Source: Bacillota bacterium (GTDB taxonomy: Bacteria > Bacillota > Negativicutes > Sporomusales > CTSoil-080). Taken from it: DNA of 64,000 nucleotides. Position numbers and translations under genes: made by a program. Below are positions 8,088 to 16,845 of this stretch, piece by piece. Under the pieces are notes generated by a model. The model made no database searches. It saw only the letters and a program-made list of their open reading frames with translations, and was not told the DNA's origin. Numbering within the stretch: position 1 is the first letter of the stretch; every line of letters starts with the position of its first letter. The stretch lies in the NCBI GenBank assembly GCA_017889635.1, contig JAGGAC010000014.1, positions 1 to 64,000 on the forward strand. Direction: 5' to 3'.

Positions 8088-8810
8088 CTACATCTTATCC
8101 TCATAATACTGGCGTAATCCCACCATGTCAATAATAATAATCCGGCGCTCATCTCCATCCAGCACCCTGTCTTTTTTCATAATACCAAACACCCGACTGA
8201 CAGTCTCCCGGGTTGTCCCCGCCATATTAGCAACCTCTTGTCTTGTAATATCCACCGCCACTTCCAAACCACGGTCAGTAGCTTGACCATAACGCTGAGC
8301 AAGACTTTCCAAAGTCTGAGCTATTTTGGCGTAACTGTCAGAAAAGGCCAGCGATTTTACCTTTACCTGAACATACTGAAGCTTTCTACTTAAAACCCTG
8401 ATAATATTTAAAGCTAATTGCGGATGGCTGATAATAACACGCTCAAGCTCGCTGTTTTTTATAATGCCGATGCAAGCTTTCTCTATAGCAACAGCTGTAG
8501 CTGGATAAGTTCCTTGGTTAAACAGCAACACTTCAGCAAAAACCTCACCTGGACCTAAAATATTGATTATATGTTCTCGCCCGTCAGCTGATAATTTTAC
8601 TATCTTGACTTTGCCGCTTTTAACGTAATGAAATCCCGCACCAGGTTCCCCCTCGCAGAAAACGGTATCATTCTTTTTATACTTGCGCTCAATAATCACT
8701 TGATTTATAATAGCCAAATTCTCAGGCGCCAAGTCTTCAAATACAGGTACATTTCTTAAATATTCAAAATCCAACTTGCCGTCCTCCCGCCAGAAAACCA
8801 GATTTTTCAT
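8088..8810 (-). CDS. Crp/Fnr family transcriptional regulator
   Basis: A 240-residue regulator. The N-terminal cyclic-nucleotide-binding-type beta barrel (about 20-135, with the GEPGAGFHYVKSGKVKI and GPGEVFAE turns) is followed by the long dimerisation helix and a Crp-type winged helix (about 160-235) with recognition helix TRQEVANMAGTTRETVSRV. There is no N-terminal cysteine set for an Fnr iron-sulfur cluster, so the signal is probably a small molecule. The full length is normal for the family. It lies alone with its own terminator. Its likely target is the 7179-7850 gene, by the box noted there; other targets cannot be read from this window. Confidence 0.9.
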   Translation of the reverse strand: MKNLVFWREDGKLDFEYLRNVPVFEDLAPENLAIINQVIIERKYKKNDTVFCEGEPGAGFHYVKSGKVKIVKLSADGREHIINILGPGEVFAEVLLFNQGTYPATAVAIEKACIGIIKNSELERVIISHPQLALNIIRVLSRKLQYVQVKVKSLAFSDSYAKIAQTLESLAQRYGQATDRGLEVAVDITRQEVANMAGTTRETVSRVFGIMKKDRVLDGDERRIIIIDMVGLRQYYEDKM

Positions 8811-8871
8811 AACCCAAATTTAATAATTCTAGCAATATAGCGCTAGAACCAACCACCGCTCAACAAAAATA

Positions 8872-9978
8872 CTACAAAACAATCAGTTCATACTCGCGGG
8901 TTCCCATCCCAAGCTCTTCTCCATACCGCAATTGAATTGAGCCGTCAATGTACGAACGTAAACCATGAAACTTGTCAGCACCAGCTTCACAATTACAAGT
9001 GAGTAAAGTTGAGGATAATCCTATTTGTTTATTGACCAAATCGTAACTTGCTTGGTCAATAGCTACAGGGTCAGTAGACGCCAAAAAACCGATATCCGGA
9101 ACAATCGGAGCATCACTCCAAGGCACGCAATCGCAATCCGGAGTAATATTCATTAAAAAGTTTATATAACCAATCCTATTCTTATGTGTCTTTGTCACGC
9201 CATAACCATATTCAGTCATTCTTTCAATCAAGGCAGGTAAATCAGTTGTCCAATCCATTCCCACAGCCTTAACCGGACATACTGTTAAACACTCCCCACA
9301 ACCGATACATTTATCTAGAGCTATACTTGCCTTTTTTGCACTAATAGCAATTGCCTTTTCCGGACAAACAGTTCCACACTTTGCACACCCAATACATCTC
9401 TCATGTTCTACTACCAATTTCGTGGCATGTTGCTCTTTTTTCCCAACTGCTGGGGCTCCGCCCATAGCAATATTCTTTATTGCTCCGCCAAAACCAACCA
9501 TCTCATGCCCTTTAAAATGTGACAACACTATCATGCTGTCAGCACTAACAATATCTTTGGCCAGCTTTACCTTATCAAAATGCTTTTTACTAATCTCCAC
9601 CTCCGCAATGTTCTCACTGCGTAAGCCGTCGGCAATAATTATCGGCGCCCCGGTAACGGTGTAATCAAAACCATGTTCAAGGGCAGTCTGTAAGTGATCC
9701 ACAGAATTATGCCTACTTCCCGAGTAAAGAGTATTAGTATCAGTAAGGAATGGTTTAGCCCCCTGGGCTTTTACTTTATCCACCACTTGCCGTACAAAAA
9801 CAGGGTTGATAAAACCGTCGCTGCCACGTTCACCAAAATGCAGTTTTATGGCTGTAAGATCATCCTTTCGAATAAACTCATTCAGACCGGCACGGTCAAA
9901 TAGAGCTCTGATCTTACTTATCTTATTACTCTTATCAGTTCTTGTCCGTAAGTTTACAAAATAAACCTTGCTCGGCAT
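8872..9978 (-). CDS. DUF362 domain protein with two 4Fe-4S clusters
   Basis: A 368-residue protein of the DUF362 family with a ferredoxin insert. The N-terminal DUF362 core (VYFVNLRT, then HFGERGSDGF and HFKGHEMVGFGGAIKNI) is followed at about 195-250 by CIGCAKCGTVCPEKAI and CIGCGECLTVCPVKAV, two full 4Fe-4S motifs, and then the DUF362 C-terminal part (STDPVAIDQASYDLV). The family is common in anaerobes, and its function is not firmly established. Start ATG 9978 is chosen for AGGAAGG nine bases upstream; the ORF-track start at 10062 adds 28 residues with no ribosome site. It is divergent from the histidine kinase gene. Confidence 0.88.
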   Translation of the reverse strand: MPSKVYFVNLRTRTDKSNKISKIRALFDRAGLNEFIRKDDLTAIKLHFGERGSDGFINPVFVRQVVDKVKAQGAKPFLTDTNTLYSGSRHNSVDHLQTALEHGFDYTVTGAPIIIADGLRSENIAEVEISKKHFDKVKLAKDIVSADSMIVLSHFKGHEMVGFGGAIKNIAMGGAPAVGKKEQHATKLVVEHERCIGCAKCGTVCPEKAIAISAKKASIALDKCIGCGECLTVCPVKAVGMDWTTDLPALIERMTEYGYGVTKTHKNRIGYINFLMNITPDCDCVPWSDAPIVPDIGFLASTDPVAIDQASYDLVNKQIGLSSTLLTCNCEAGADKFHGLRSYIDGSIQLRYGEELGMGTREYELIVL

Positions 9979-10138
9979 CCGCTTCATCCTTCCTCTATAC
10001 AAACTGAAATGTAATCCAGTTATGCTTAATATTACACCTTTGAGTATACTCGAAGTCAACAACTTTTATTAAAAGAAATAGATTTCATTCTACGAATCGA
10101 AGCGCCAGATTTGTAACTAATATTATTATTCGAAATAA

Positions 10139-10149
10139 TATCGACAAAA
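10139..10149 (-). promoter_or_regulatory. Spo0A-box-like site in divergent intergenic region
   Basis: TTTTGTCGATA on the minus strand, one mismatch from TGTCGAA, lies in the 9979-10233 gap between the DUF362 and kinase genes. The kinase upstream region also has a TATAAAAT -10-like box near 10197. The site is suggestive because the kinase is of sporulation type, but weak on its own. Confidence 0.25.
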
Positions 10150-10233
10150 CAAGTCATTATTTTACAGGAAAACTATAAACTTTTATCGAAATCTTATTAT
10201 AAAATAGTATTAGCAAGAGGAGCTATAGTAAAT

Positions 10234-11505
10234 ATGGGATTAGAACGTTTAATTGTGGGAGAATTAGCCTTCCCAGTCCAACATCGAATACTTAATATAG
10301 TACTGCTTTTAGGAATTTGCCTAGCAACCTTGAGCTGTGTCTTTTTTTCATTGTTTCGTTCAGGAACTATACTTTTATTTGTCAGTGTGACAAGTGCTGT
10401 AACTTTAATAAGCTTCTATTACTTATTATTTAAAAGAAAAAATTACACTCATACAGCTTTTTTAGCAATAATAATTTTTGGGTTTGCAGTTGTCCCTTTG
10501 ATGTGGATTTTCAGAGGAGGGATATATGGCGGTACGCCGTTTTACACCCTAATGTACGCTGCAATGATTACCACATTGCTCCGTGGCAAAAGCAGATTGG
10601 TGGTTCTAATCTGCTTTGTTATAATGCTCTCAGTTCTGATAATAGTACAGTTTTTCAACCCCTCCTTTATTATAGTCCCATTCATCGGCGATAAAGAAAG
10701 ATATCTTGAACTGTTTTTTTCTTTGCTGATTGCAATGGTAACCTTTATCGCCTTTTTTATGGTTATTCTTAATCACTATACTCTTGAATATCAAAAATCG
10801 AGAACCTACTTATCACAGCTTGAAAAGCAAAAAATGGAGATTGAGCTGGACCGGTTAGATCGCCTGAATCTGATTGGTGAAATGGCTGCAAGTATCGGTC
10901 ATGAAGTAAGGAATCCACTGACAACTGTTCGAGGTTATCTGCAGTTATTTAAACAGCAGCAGGCATTTTCAAATTACCAAGAACGCTTTGATATTATGAT
11001 TGGCGAATTAGACAGAGCAAACCTTATTATCACCGAATTTCTTTCGTTAGCTAAAAACAAAACAGTACATCGAAAAAGGGCTAACCTCAACATAATAATT
11101 GGCAATATCCAATTACTACTTCATGCTGATGCTTTACTGCAAGGAAAAAAACTTACGATTGAGCTAGAAGATATTCCCGACCTCTTACTCGACGAAAACG
11201 AAATTCGTCAATGCATCCTAAACTTTGTGCGAAACGCCTTTGAAGCTACCGGCAACGAAGGTATCGTCGTATTGAAAACCTATATCGAAGATAACGAAGT
11301 AGTTCTATCGGTTCAAGACAATGGCGAAGGCATCCCCCCAGAGGTATACGCCAAATTAGGCACTCCCTTTTTGACAACAAAACACCAGGGAACTGGACTG
11401 GGACTTCCGGTTTGTTATCGTATTGCCGACCGCCATCAAGCGAAAATAGAAGTTAAAAACAGTCCGTCAGGAGCCACATTTTCAATTAAGTTTAGTATGC
11501 TTTAA
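10234..11505 (+). CDS. membrane sensor histidine kinase (sporulation-kinase type)
   Basis: A 423-residue sensor kinase. The N-terminal 185 residues hold about six hydrophobic segments (residues 20-40, 48-66, 74-94, 102-115, 122-150, 158-180) with no large extracellular domain. A short coiled linker follows, then HisKA with the phosphoacceptor in IGHEVRNPL (His223) and the ATPase domain with N-box NFVRNAFEA, DNGEGIP and GTGLGLPV. This is the layout of KinB-like phosphorelay kinases. No response regulator is adjacent, as usual for orphan kinases feeding Spo0F/Spo0A. Ribosome site GAGGAG lies 11 bases before ATG. A strong terminator follows. The sporulation role is inference from architecture. 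Confidence 0.88.
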   Translation: MGLERLIVGELAFPVQHRILNIVLLLGICLATLSCVFFSLFRSGTILLFVSVTSAVTLISFYYLLFKRKNYTHTAFLAIIIFGFAVVPLMWIFRGGIYGGTPFYTLMYAAMITTLLRGKSRLVVLICFVIMLSVLIIVQFFNPSFIIVPFIGDKERYLELFFSLLIAMVTFIAFFMVILNHYTLEYQKSRTYLSQLEKQKMEIELDRLDRLNLIGEMAASIGHEVRNPLTTVRGYLQLFKQQQAFSNYQERFDIMIGELDRANLIITEFLSLAKNKTVHRKRANLNIIIGNIQLLLHADALLQGKKLTIELEDIPDLLLDENEIRQCILNFVRNAFEATGNEGIVVLKTYIEDNEVVLSVQDNGEGIPPEVYAKLGTPFLTTKHQGTGLGLPVCYRIADRHQAKIEVKNSPSGATFSIKFSML

Positions 11506-11535
11506 CCACCACGAAACCAAAACTAAGCCCTGACC

Positions 11536-11597
11536 GCATAACAACTAAGAAACCTCAGTCTAGCAGGGCTGAGGTTTCTTAGTTGTTATGCATTTTT
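11536..11597. terminator. bidirectional terminator between convergent genes
   Basis: A perfect 23-bp inverted repeat (11536-11558 with 11569-11591) with a 10-base loop, followed on the plus strand by ATTTTT. It serves the kinase gene and lies directly after the stop of the convergent alcohol dehydrogenase gene. Confidence 0.9.
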
Positions 11598-12765
11598 AAA
11601 AATCAACTTTTTCACCGTTAAACGCGCAAGTAAATAACCTTTTCATTTCTTCAAAGCTAATAGCGCGTGGATTAGAACTTGTGCAGGGATCTTTTAGAGC
11701 ATTGGCTGCAATGCTTTCAAGACTTTTCGCAAAAAACTCCGAAGCTACTCCAGCAAGCTCTAAATTAGCCGGGATATCAAGTAATCTGTTGAGTTCATCA
11801 ATAAACGCAACCAGATTATCGACCAGTTCTGCTTGGCTTGAACCCGTCATACCCATTGTTTTAGCCACCTTAGCATAGTCGGCACTTGCCGTTTTCTTAT
11901 TGAAATCAATTACAAACGGCAAGAGAATGGCATTGGCACAGCCATGCGGAATATGATATAACGCCCCAATTTTGTGAGCCATACTATGAGTAATACCTAA
12001 CAACGCATTAGTAAAGGCCATTCCAGCCAGACATTGAGCGATATGCATCTGTTCTCGTGCTTCCCGATCACCCTGATATGACTTGATTATGTACTCCTGT
12101 ACCATTAGTATTGCCTGCAAAGCTAGAGGATCAGAAAAAGAAGAACGCCCAGTCGCGACATACGCTTCTAACGCATGAGTTAACGCATCCATGCCCGTAT
12201 GCGCCACCAGTTTAAGTGGCATAGTTTCCGCCAAGTCCGAATCAACAATGGCAATATCAGGCGTAAGATTATAGTCAGCTAATGGGTACTTGATTTTGGT
12301 ACTGTAATCAGTAATCACCGAAAAAGCAGTCACTTCCGTGGCTGTACCGCTTGTCGAAGGTATGGCAGCAAACCGAGCCTTGCTCCGCAAAGCAGGTACC
12401 GTAAATGGTTCTTTGACATCGTCAAACGTCTTTTCCGGATGCTCGTAGAAAATCCACATTGCTTTGGCCGCATCAATAGGCGAACCACCGCCAATTGCGA
12501 CAATCCAGTCGGGTTCAAAATCACACATCAGCTCCGCACCATGATAAACAGTCTCAACAGAAGGGTCGGGTTCTACACCTTCAATTAGCTTTACTTCCAT
12601 TCCAGCTTTTCTAAGACTCGTGATTGCTTTGTCCAAAAAACCAAATTTCTGCATGGAGTTACCACCCGTCACCACAACAGCCCTTTTTCCTTCCAGTCCT
12701 GCCAACACCTCAGTCATGCACCCACTGCCAAAGTAGATATCTCTGGGAATAGTAAACCGCTGCAT
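11596..12765 (-). CDS. iron-containing alcohol dehydrogenase
   Basis: A 389-residue NAD(P)-dependent group III alcohol dehydrogenase (butanol/propanediol dehydrogenase type). It carries the nucleotide-binding GGGSPIDAAKAMW (about 96-108), SGTATEVTAFSVI, and the metal-binding histidines in HTGMDALTHALEAY (about 192-205) and GITHSMAHKIGALYHIPHG (about 258-276). Length is typical and all metal ligands are present. ATG 12765 is preferred over GTG 12768 because AAGGGGA lies seven bases upstream. A 34-codon membrane ORF ends 16 bases upstream and is probably co-transcribed. Substrate cannot be told from sequence; short-chain aldehyde reduction is typical. Confidence 0.92.
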   Translation of the reverse strand: MQRFTIPRDIYFGSGCMTEVLAGLEGKRAVVVTGGNSMQKFGFLDKAITSLRKAGMEVKLIEGVEPDPSVETVYHGAELMCDFEPDWIVAIGGGSPIDAAKAMWIFYEHPEKTFDDVKEPFTVPALRSKARFAAIPSTSGTATEVTAFSVITDYSTKIKYPLADYNLTPDIAIVDSDLAETMPLKLVAHTGMDALTHALEAYVATGRSSFSDPLALQAILMVQEYIIKSYQGDREAREQMHIAQCLAGMAFTNALLGITHSMAHKIGALYHIPHGCANAILLPFVIDFNKKTASADYAKVAKTMGMTGSSQAELVDNLVAFIDELNRLLDIPANLELAGVASEFFAKSLESIAANALKDPCTSSNPRAISFEEMKRLFTCAFNGEKVDF

Positions 12766-12781
12766 CACATCATCCCCTTTG

Positions 12782-12886
12782 TTAGTTGTTTTTCACGTTT
12801 TCCCTTGCACCGATTATGCAGCCAAAACCATTCATCAAAATCCCAATTATCACTATTAGCACTTGCATGTATAACTCCATCGCCAT
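12782..12886 (-). CDS. 34-residue single-span membrane protein (not in ORF track)
   Basis: A short ORF with a good GAGAGGTG ribosome site seven bases before ATG. It encodes a polar start (MAMELYMQ), one hydrophobic helix of about 19 residues and a basic/polar tail ending ENVKNN. The gap to the alcohol dehydrogenase start is only 16 bases, which fits one transcript. I do not recognise it; it could be a regulatory small membrane protein or a leader peptide. The evidence is the ribosome site, the spacing and the amphipathic composition. Confidence 0.5.
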   Translation of the reverse strand: MAMELYMQVLIVIIGILMNGFGCIIGARENVKNN

Positions 12887-13150
12887 AAGTTGACACCTCT
12901 CACACCGCTCCTGCTCCATTAATGCACCATGCTGATTTTGGTTCTACTTTAAATTGGAAAACGCAATACTTCTACTAGCATATGCCAAAAGCAAGCACTA
13001 CTATTCTCAGCAATGTTACACAAAGCTCATTTGAACTGGTAAACTACACATAATTTAACTTACCACCTTCATGAGGTGATAACAACAGTTCCTAAAAACT
13101 AAATTGAATTATAATTCCCAGGAACTATTATTTAATATTATGCAGAAAAA
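12887..13150. other. intergenic region with a short inverted repeat
   Basis: This 264-base stretch between the transporter gene and the small ORF should hold the promoter for the alcohol dehydrogenase unit. The only clear structure is a 9-bp inverted repeat with one mismatch (TTACCACCT/AGGTGATAA, 13060-13082). It has no U-run on either strand, so it looks more like an operator than a terminator. Confidence 0.3.
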
Positions 13151-14503
13151 TCAAACAACTCTGTCTATAGGTATAGGCCTATCGCTTCTTTTAACCCGAC
13201 TTGTATTATAACCATATTGTTCCTGTACTAGCGCAATCGCCACAGCTGAAATTAGGCAAGGTATGGCAAACGCCAAAAAGCTTTGGAATAGTGTAGCCTT
13301 CATTGCTAGCAGCACTCCACCTACCAATGGACCAAGCAGACCGCCGGCGCGCCCCAAAGCGAGTCCCCAGCCCATCATCGTCGACTTCACCGTTGGCGGA
13401 AAGTACTGGGCAATATAAGCATGAGTTAAATTCTGCGTACCCATTGTACACACGCCTGCCACCGCAACAACCAAAACCGAAAGATAAAGCTCCATGGGAA
13501 TGCTTAACAGTAAAATAGAAACAAAAGCAATAGAGTATAGCAACAAAGAAATTCGCTTGGCACCAAAACGATCAGCCAAATACCCAATAATCGGACTTGC
13601 TATACCCGCACCAAGAAATAGAGCTAGATAAATAATTAAACTTGCCCCAAAACCATGACCTGCATCCATCATCAGCTTAGGAATCCATGTATTGGTGCCG
13701 TAAATTACAAATACATTCATAAAATACACCAGCCAGAATAGCAAGGCGCTTAAAGCTCTATTGTCTGCGAACACCTTAGCAATCGATGACTTTTCCTCTG
13801 CTTTAGGATATACGAAACTTGCATCATTAGGCACCAGCATCTCTGGTCGCAAATGCTTCAGCACGTTTCTAAGTTGGTGATCCTTGTTTTTTATTACAAG
13901 CATCCACGGCGCTTCCGGCATATACTTAATCAAGAATGGTACAGCAAAAATTGCCAGCGAACCAAAATAATATACAGATGACCAACCATACGGTACTAAC
14001 AGCCATAAAGCCGCAAGAGCCGACATAATACCGCCAATCTGCATTCCTGTAGCAACCGTCGAAACTGCAGTTTGCCTATATTTACGCGGGAAATATTCGG
14101 AAACTAATGCTACTTCATTTTGCAGCGTCATCCCCATACCTATCCCCGATCCAATTCGAGCAATGGCAAACCAAACCGGGCCGTTTGCCAAAGCACATGC
14201 GAAAGTACCAATAGAAAATATTATAACTGAAGAAATTATTGTGTTTTTTCTTCCCCATTTATCGCCAAGAGCTCCACCTATGATTGCACCAAATACAGAT
14301 GCACCAAACCCACAGCTTGCGATAAATCCAGCATAGGCCGGCGACATACTCCATTGACTTAGCAACAGAGGAATTGTTGCACCATATACCACAAGATCAT
14401 AACCATCAAAAGAAAGTGATACTATGCAGCAAAGAAACACTTGAATATGATAAAATTTGAGAGAAGCTTCGTCAATGAGGTTTTTAACGTTTATAACGTT
14501 CAT
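13151..14503 (-). CDS. MFS transporter, aromatic acid:H+ symporter type
   Basis: A 450-residue, 12-span inner-membrane transporter. The first span carries SFDGYDLVVYGATIP, the signature of the AAHS family (PcaK/BenK/MhpT type) that imports benzoate-like acids; the loop 2-3 motif GALGDKWGRKN and the repeated loop 8-9 motif LADRFGAKR are present. It is the last gene of the long operon that starts near 31.65 kb, 71 bases after the biotin carrier gene. Placement with a transhydroxylase-type molybdoenzyme supports an aromatic or cyclic acid substrate. Substrate identity is inference. Confidence 0.85.
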   Translation of the reverse strand: MNVINVKNLIDEASLKFYHIQVFLCCIVSLSFDGYDLVVYGATIPLLLSQWSMSPAYAGFIASCGFGASVFGAIIGGALGDKWGRKNTIISSVIIFSIGTFACALANGPVWFAIARIGSGIGMGMTLQNEVALVSEYFPRKYRQTAVSTVATGMQIGGIMSALAALWLLVPYGWSSVYYFGSLAIFAVPFLIKYMPEAPWMLVIKNKDHQLRNVLKHLRPEMLVPNDASFVYPKAEEKSSIAKVFADNRALSALLFWLVYFMNVFVIYGTNTWIPKLMMDAGHGFGASLIIYLALFLGAGIASPIIGYLADRFGAKRISLLLYSIAFVSILLLSIPMELYLSVLVVAVAGVCTMGTQNLTHAYIAQYFPPTVKSTMMGWGLALGRAGGLLGPLVGGVLLAMKATLFQSFLAFAIPCLISAVAIALVQEQYGYNTSRVKRSDRPIPIDRVV

Positions 14504-14574
14504 AAATTTCGCCTCACATATTCACTTTGCCAAAATTTTTCAATCCTCTTCCATGCCTTTGTCACAAAAAACCG

Positions 14575-14967
14575 CTAATTCTTGATTACTGCTAAAGTCT
14601 GCCCTGTTTGTATCGAGTCACCAGCCTTTACATACACACTATCTACAATGCCGTCACTTGGCGACAAAATCGGGTTATGCATTTTCATAGCTTCCACAAC
14701 TAGCACTTCCTGGCCCTGATTTACGGTATCGCCAACGTTTACTTTGACTGCGATTACCGTCCCAGGCATTGGTCCAATAATCGTTTTCCCGACTCCGCTG
14801 GCAATTGGATTTGATGACGCATTCGGCATTAACATCGGCTCAACTGCTAACTGCGAACTATTAGTCATCACGTCATACTCAGCAGGTCTTATAGGTGCGT
14901 CGTTTTTTTTCTCGACCGTGACATCATAAGATTTGCCATTCACGGTTATAGTGTACGTTGTCACCAC
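14575..14967 (-). CDS. mmdC: biotin carrier subunit of methylmalonyl-CoA decarboxylase
   Basis: A 130-residue gamma-type subunit carrying the covalently bound biotin that moves CO2 from MmdA to the membrane subunit MmdB. The C-terminal biotinyl domain contains the modification site VEAMKMHNP (Lys in AMKM) in a typical fold (GTVIAVKVNVGDTV ... VKAGDSI). The N-terminal TYTITVNGKSYDVTVEK strand and a Pro/Ala/Ser linker complete the standard layout. Start GTG 14967 has GGGGGAG five bases upstream; GTG 14964 is the alternative. It lies 32 bases after the delta-like gene. Confidence 0.9.
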   Translation of the reverse strand: MVTTYTITVNGKSYDVTVEKKNDAPIRPAEYDVMTNSSQLAVEPMLMPNASSNPIASGVGKTIIGPMPGTVIAVKVNVGDTVNQGQEVLVVEAMKMHNPILSPSDGIVDSVYVKAGDSIQTGQTLAVIKN

Positions 14968-14999
14968 TTTCACTCCCCCTATATATAGTAAAACCAACC

Positions 15000-15287
15000 T
15001 TATTGTCGGCTACGAATCAAATCCTGCCGTCCGAAAAGCGCCCAGTTGCAAGCGTTCGACGAGATATTCAACACCTTGAATTTTTCTAAGCCTTCAATTT
15101 CAGCAACCGCAGCCATAATAACAGCTATTAACTCCGCGCCATCCAGTTGGCAGGTTTCGCAATTATCTGGCATAACTGACGGCAAATCCGTCGCAGCAGC
15201 CACCTCATCTCTATCCGTATGGCTTCGCACATAAATGCAGACCCCAGCAAAAAAAATTACCAGCAATATTACCAATACAGCAACCAC
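15000..15287 (-). CDS. delta-like subunit of methylmalonyl-CoA decarboxylase (C-terminal type)
   Basis: A 95-residue protein with an N-terminal membrane helix (about residues 2-22), a linker with a Cys pair (CETC), and a C-terminal part ending ACNWALFGRQDLIRSRQ. That end matches the conserved C-terminus of OadG/MmdD-type subunits, which bind the biotin carrier and assemble the sodium-pumping decarboxylase. The canonical delta subunit has this tail and the TM helix in one chain; here a second OadG-like helix is encoded separately at 16638-16814. Start GTG 15287 has GGAGGA six bases upstream, inside the end of the preceding small gene. Confidence 0.7.
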   Translation of the reverse strand: MVAVLVILLVIFFAGVCIYVRSHTDRDEVAAATDLPSVMPDNCETCQLDGAELIAVIMAAVAEIEGLEKFKVLNISSNACNWALFGRQDLIRSRQ

Positions 15288-15289
15288 TT

Positions 15290-15448
15290 TTATTCCTCCC
15301 TGGCTTCGTATTGGTCACCAAAACCGCTATCTCGGCCTCGCTCGAGCACCGTACGTCTTTGAGTCATACAAGTTCTTTCCTTTATAATTGTATAAAAATA
15401 GTATCCGAGCGTAACCGCTAAAGCCAGTAGAAAGGCAAAAAAATTCAT
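15290..15448 (-). CDS. 52-residue membrane protein in decarboxylase operon (not in ORF track)
   Basis: This ORF is too short for the supplied track. ATG 15448 has GGGGGC seven bases upstream. The product has one N-terminal hydrophobic helix (FFAFLLALAVTLGYYFY), then a strongly charged tail (KERT...RRTVLERGRD...EAREE). Its last codons contain the GGAGGA site of the next gene, whose start is two bases past this stop, so translation is coupled. It begins 25 bases after mmdB stops. I do not recognise it; by size and position it is a candidate small accessory subunit like the epsilon chain of the Veillonella enzyme, but I see no clear similarity. Confidence 0.65.
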   Translation of the reverse strand: MNFFAFLLALAVTLGYYFYTIIKERTCMTQRRTVLERGRDSGFGDQYEAREE

Positions 15449-15473
15449 CTTAAACGCCCCCTAATTCATCCGC

Positions 15474-16604
15474 TTATTTACAAATAAGCGCTAACATTAT
15501 TCCTCCCGAAATAGCAGTCCCAAATACCCCTGCCAAGTTAGGACCCATAGCATGCATAATTAAGAAGTTGTACGGGTTCTCCTTGAGCGCAACAACATGG
15601 GCTACCCTGGCGGCAATAGGTACCGAAGCGATACCAGCCGAACCAACTAACGGGTTTATTTTTTCTTTCAGAAATAAATTCATGACTTTCGCGCCGATAA
15701 CCCCAGAAGCTGTCCCACCAAGAAAGGCAACTAAACCAAGACCGATAATAAGCATTGTTTTATATGTCAGGAATCGATCAGCGGCCATTGTTGACCCAAC
15801 CGCTACCGTAAGAATAATAGTTATAATATTCATAAGCTCGTTGGCAGCGGTTTTTGCCAGACGTTCAACCAGCAACACTTCCCTTAGCATATTGCCCAGC
15901 ATTAGCATTGTGATCAGAGGAGCTACCGGCGGCAATAAGAGATTAACAATTATTGCAATAACAAAAGGAAAAACTATCTTTTCAATACGGCTAACTGGTC
16001 GGACTTGCTTCATCACAATTGACCGCTCCTCTTTCGTGGTTAATAATCTCATCACCGGCGGCTGAATTAAGGGCATCAATGCCATATAAGAGTATGCAGC
16101 TACGGCGATCTGCGGCAAAAGATGAGGTGCAAGTTTCATTGTAACAAAAATGGCCATTGGACCGTCAGCGCCGCCAATAATACCTATTGCCCCCGCTTCC
16201 GCGACACTAAATTCCCCTGTCAGTTTAGCCAAAACAATAGCAATAAATATTCCAGCGTGAGCAGCCGCCCCCAAAATCATTAAACTTGGCCGAGAGATCA
16301 TCGGCCCAAAATCAGTCATAGCCCCAACACCCAAGAAAATGAGCGGTGGAATAATTACCATCTCGACACCGCGAAAAGCATAATAGAATAACCCACCCGG
16401 CGCCGTAAGATCTGATCCCGGCACATTGGATACAATGCACGAGAAACCAATGCCGAGAAGAAGAAATGGTTCGTATTTCTTTGCCAGAGCCAGGTATACC
16501 AATAAACCGCCGACAATAATCATGATAATATTGCCGATTGAAATTAAGGTTAAACCTGTCTGTTCACCAAGAACGAACAAAAGACCAATAAATTGCTCAA
16601 ACAT
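15474..16604 (-). CDS. mmdB: methylmalonyl-CoA decarboxylase, sodium-pump membrane subunit
   Basis: A 376-residue OadB/MmdB/GcdB-family integral membrane protein that decarboxylates carboxybiotin and pumps Na+ outward. It has about nine hydrophobic spans, the conserved GIIGGADGPMAIFVT region containing the functional Asp (about residue 148), a second conserved SAGIASVPIAARVAH, and NPYNFLIMHAMGPNLAGVFG near the C-terminus. Length is full for the family. ATG has AGGAGG nearby (TGGAGGACGGGAAACT). It follows the small OadG-like gene by 33 bases. Confidence 0.94.
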   Translation of the reverse strand: MFEQFIGLLFVLGEQTGLTLISIGNIIMIIVGGLLVYLALAKKYEPFLLLGIGFSCIVSNVPGSDLTAPGGLFYYAFRGVEMVIIPPLIFLGVGAMTDFGPMISRPSLMILGAAAHAGIFIAIVLAKLTGEFSVAEAGAIGIIGGADGPMAIFVTMKLAPHLLPQIAVAAYSYMALMPLIQPPVMRLLTTKEERSIVMKQVRPVSRIEKIVFPFVIAIIVNLLLPPVAPLITMLMLGNMLREVLLVERLAKTAANELMNIITIILTVAVGSTMAADRFLTYKTMLIIGLGLVAFLGGTASGVIGAKVMNLFLKEKINPLVGSAGIASVPIAARVAHVVALKENPYNFLIMHAMGPNLAGVFGTAISGGIMLALICK

Positions 16605-16637
16605 AGTTTCCCGTCCTCCATATTCCCAATTTGAAAT

Positions 16638-16814
16638 TCAATGTCCGTCTTTCAACTGTTCATCGCTAATCTTACCAAGCTTGTTTAACAGGGGAAATAT
16701 ATGCAATATAAGACTAATGCCATAAATAATTACAATACTAAGAAAAAAATCAATGATACTTAAAATAACAGCCCCCTCCAAAGTATCCGGAACAGTCACT
16801 GGCACGATAGTCAT
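16638..16814 (-). CDS. small OadG-like subunit of methylmalonyl-CoA decarboxylase
   Basis: A 58-residue protein: a short N-terminal stretch (MTIVPVTVPDTLEGA), one hydrophobic helix (VILSIIDFFLSIVIIYGISL) and a short charged tail. This matches only the N-terminal membrane part of OadG/MmdD subunits. The ORF track extends it to 16997, but those extra residues are the shadow of mmdA; ATG 16814 has GAGGAG nine bases upstream. It lies between mmdA and mmdB, where the delta gene sits in known operons. Its missing C-terminal part seems to be supplied by the 15000-15287 protein. Confidence 0.75.
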   Translation of the reverse strand: MTIVPVTVPDTLEGAVILSIIDFFLSIVIIYGISLILHIFPLLNKLGKISDEQLKDGH

Positions 16815-16845
16815 ATCTTTCTTGCTCCTCTCAACAAATCTATTA

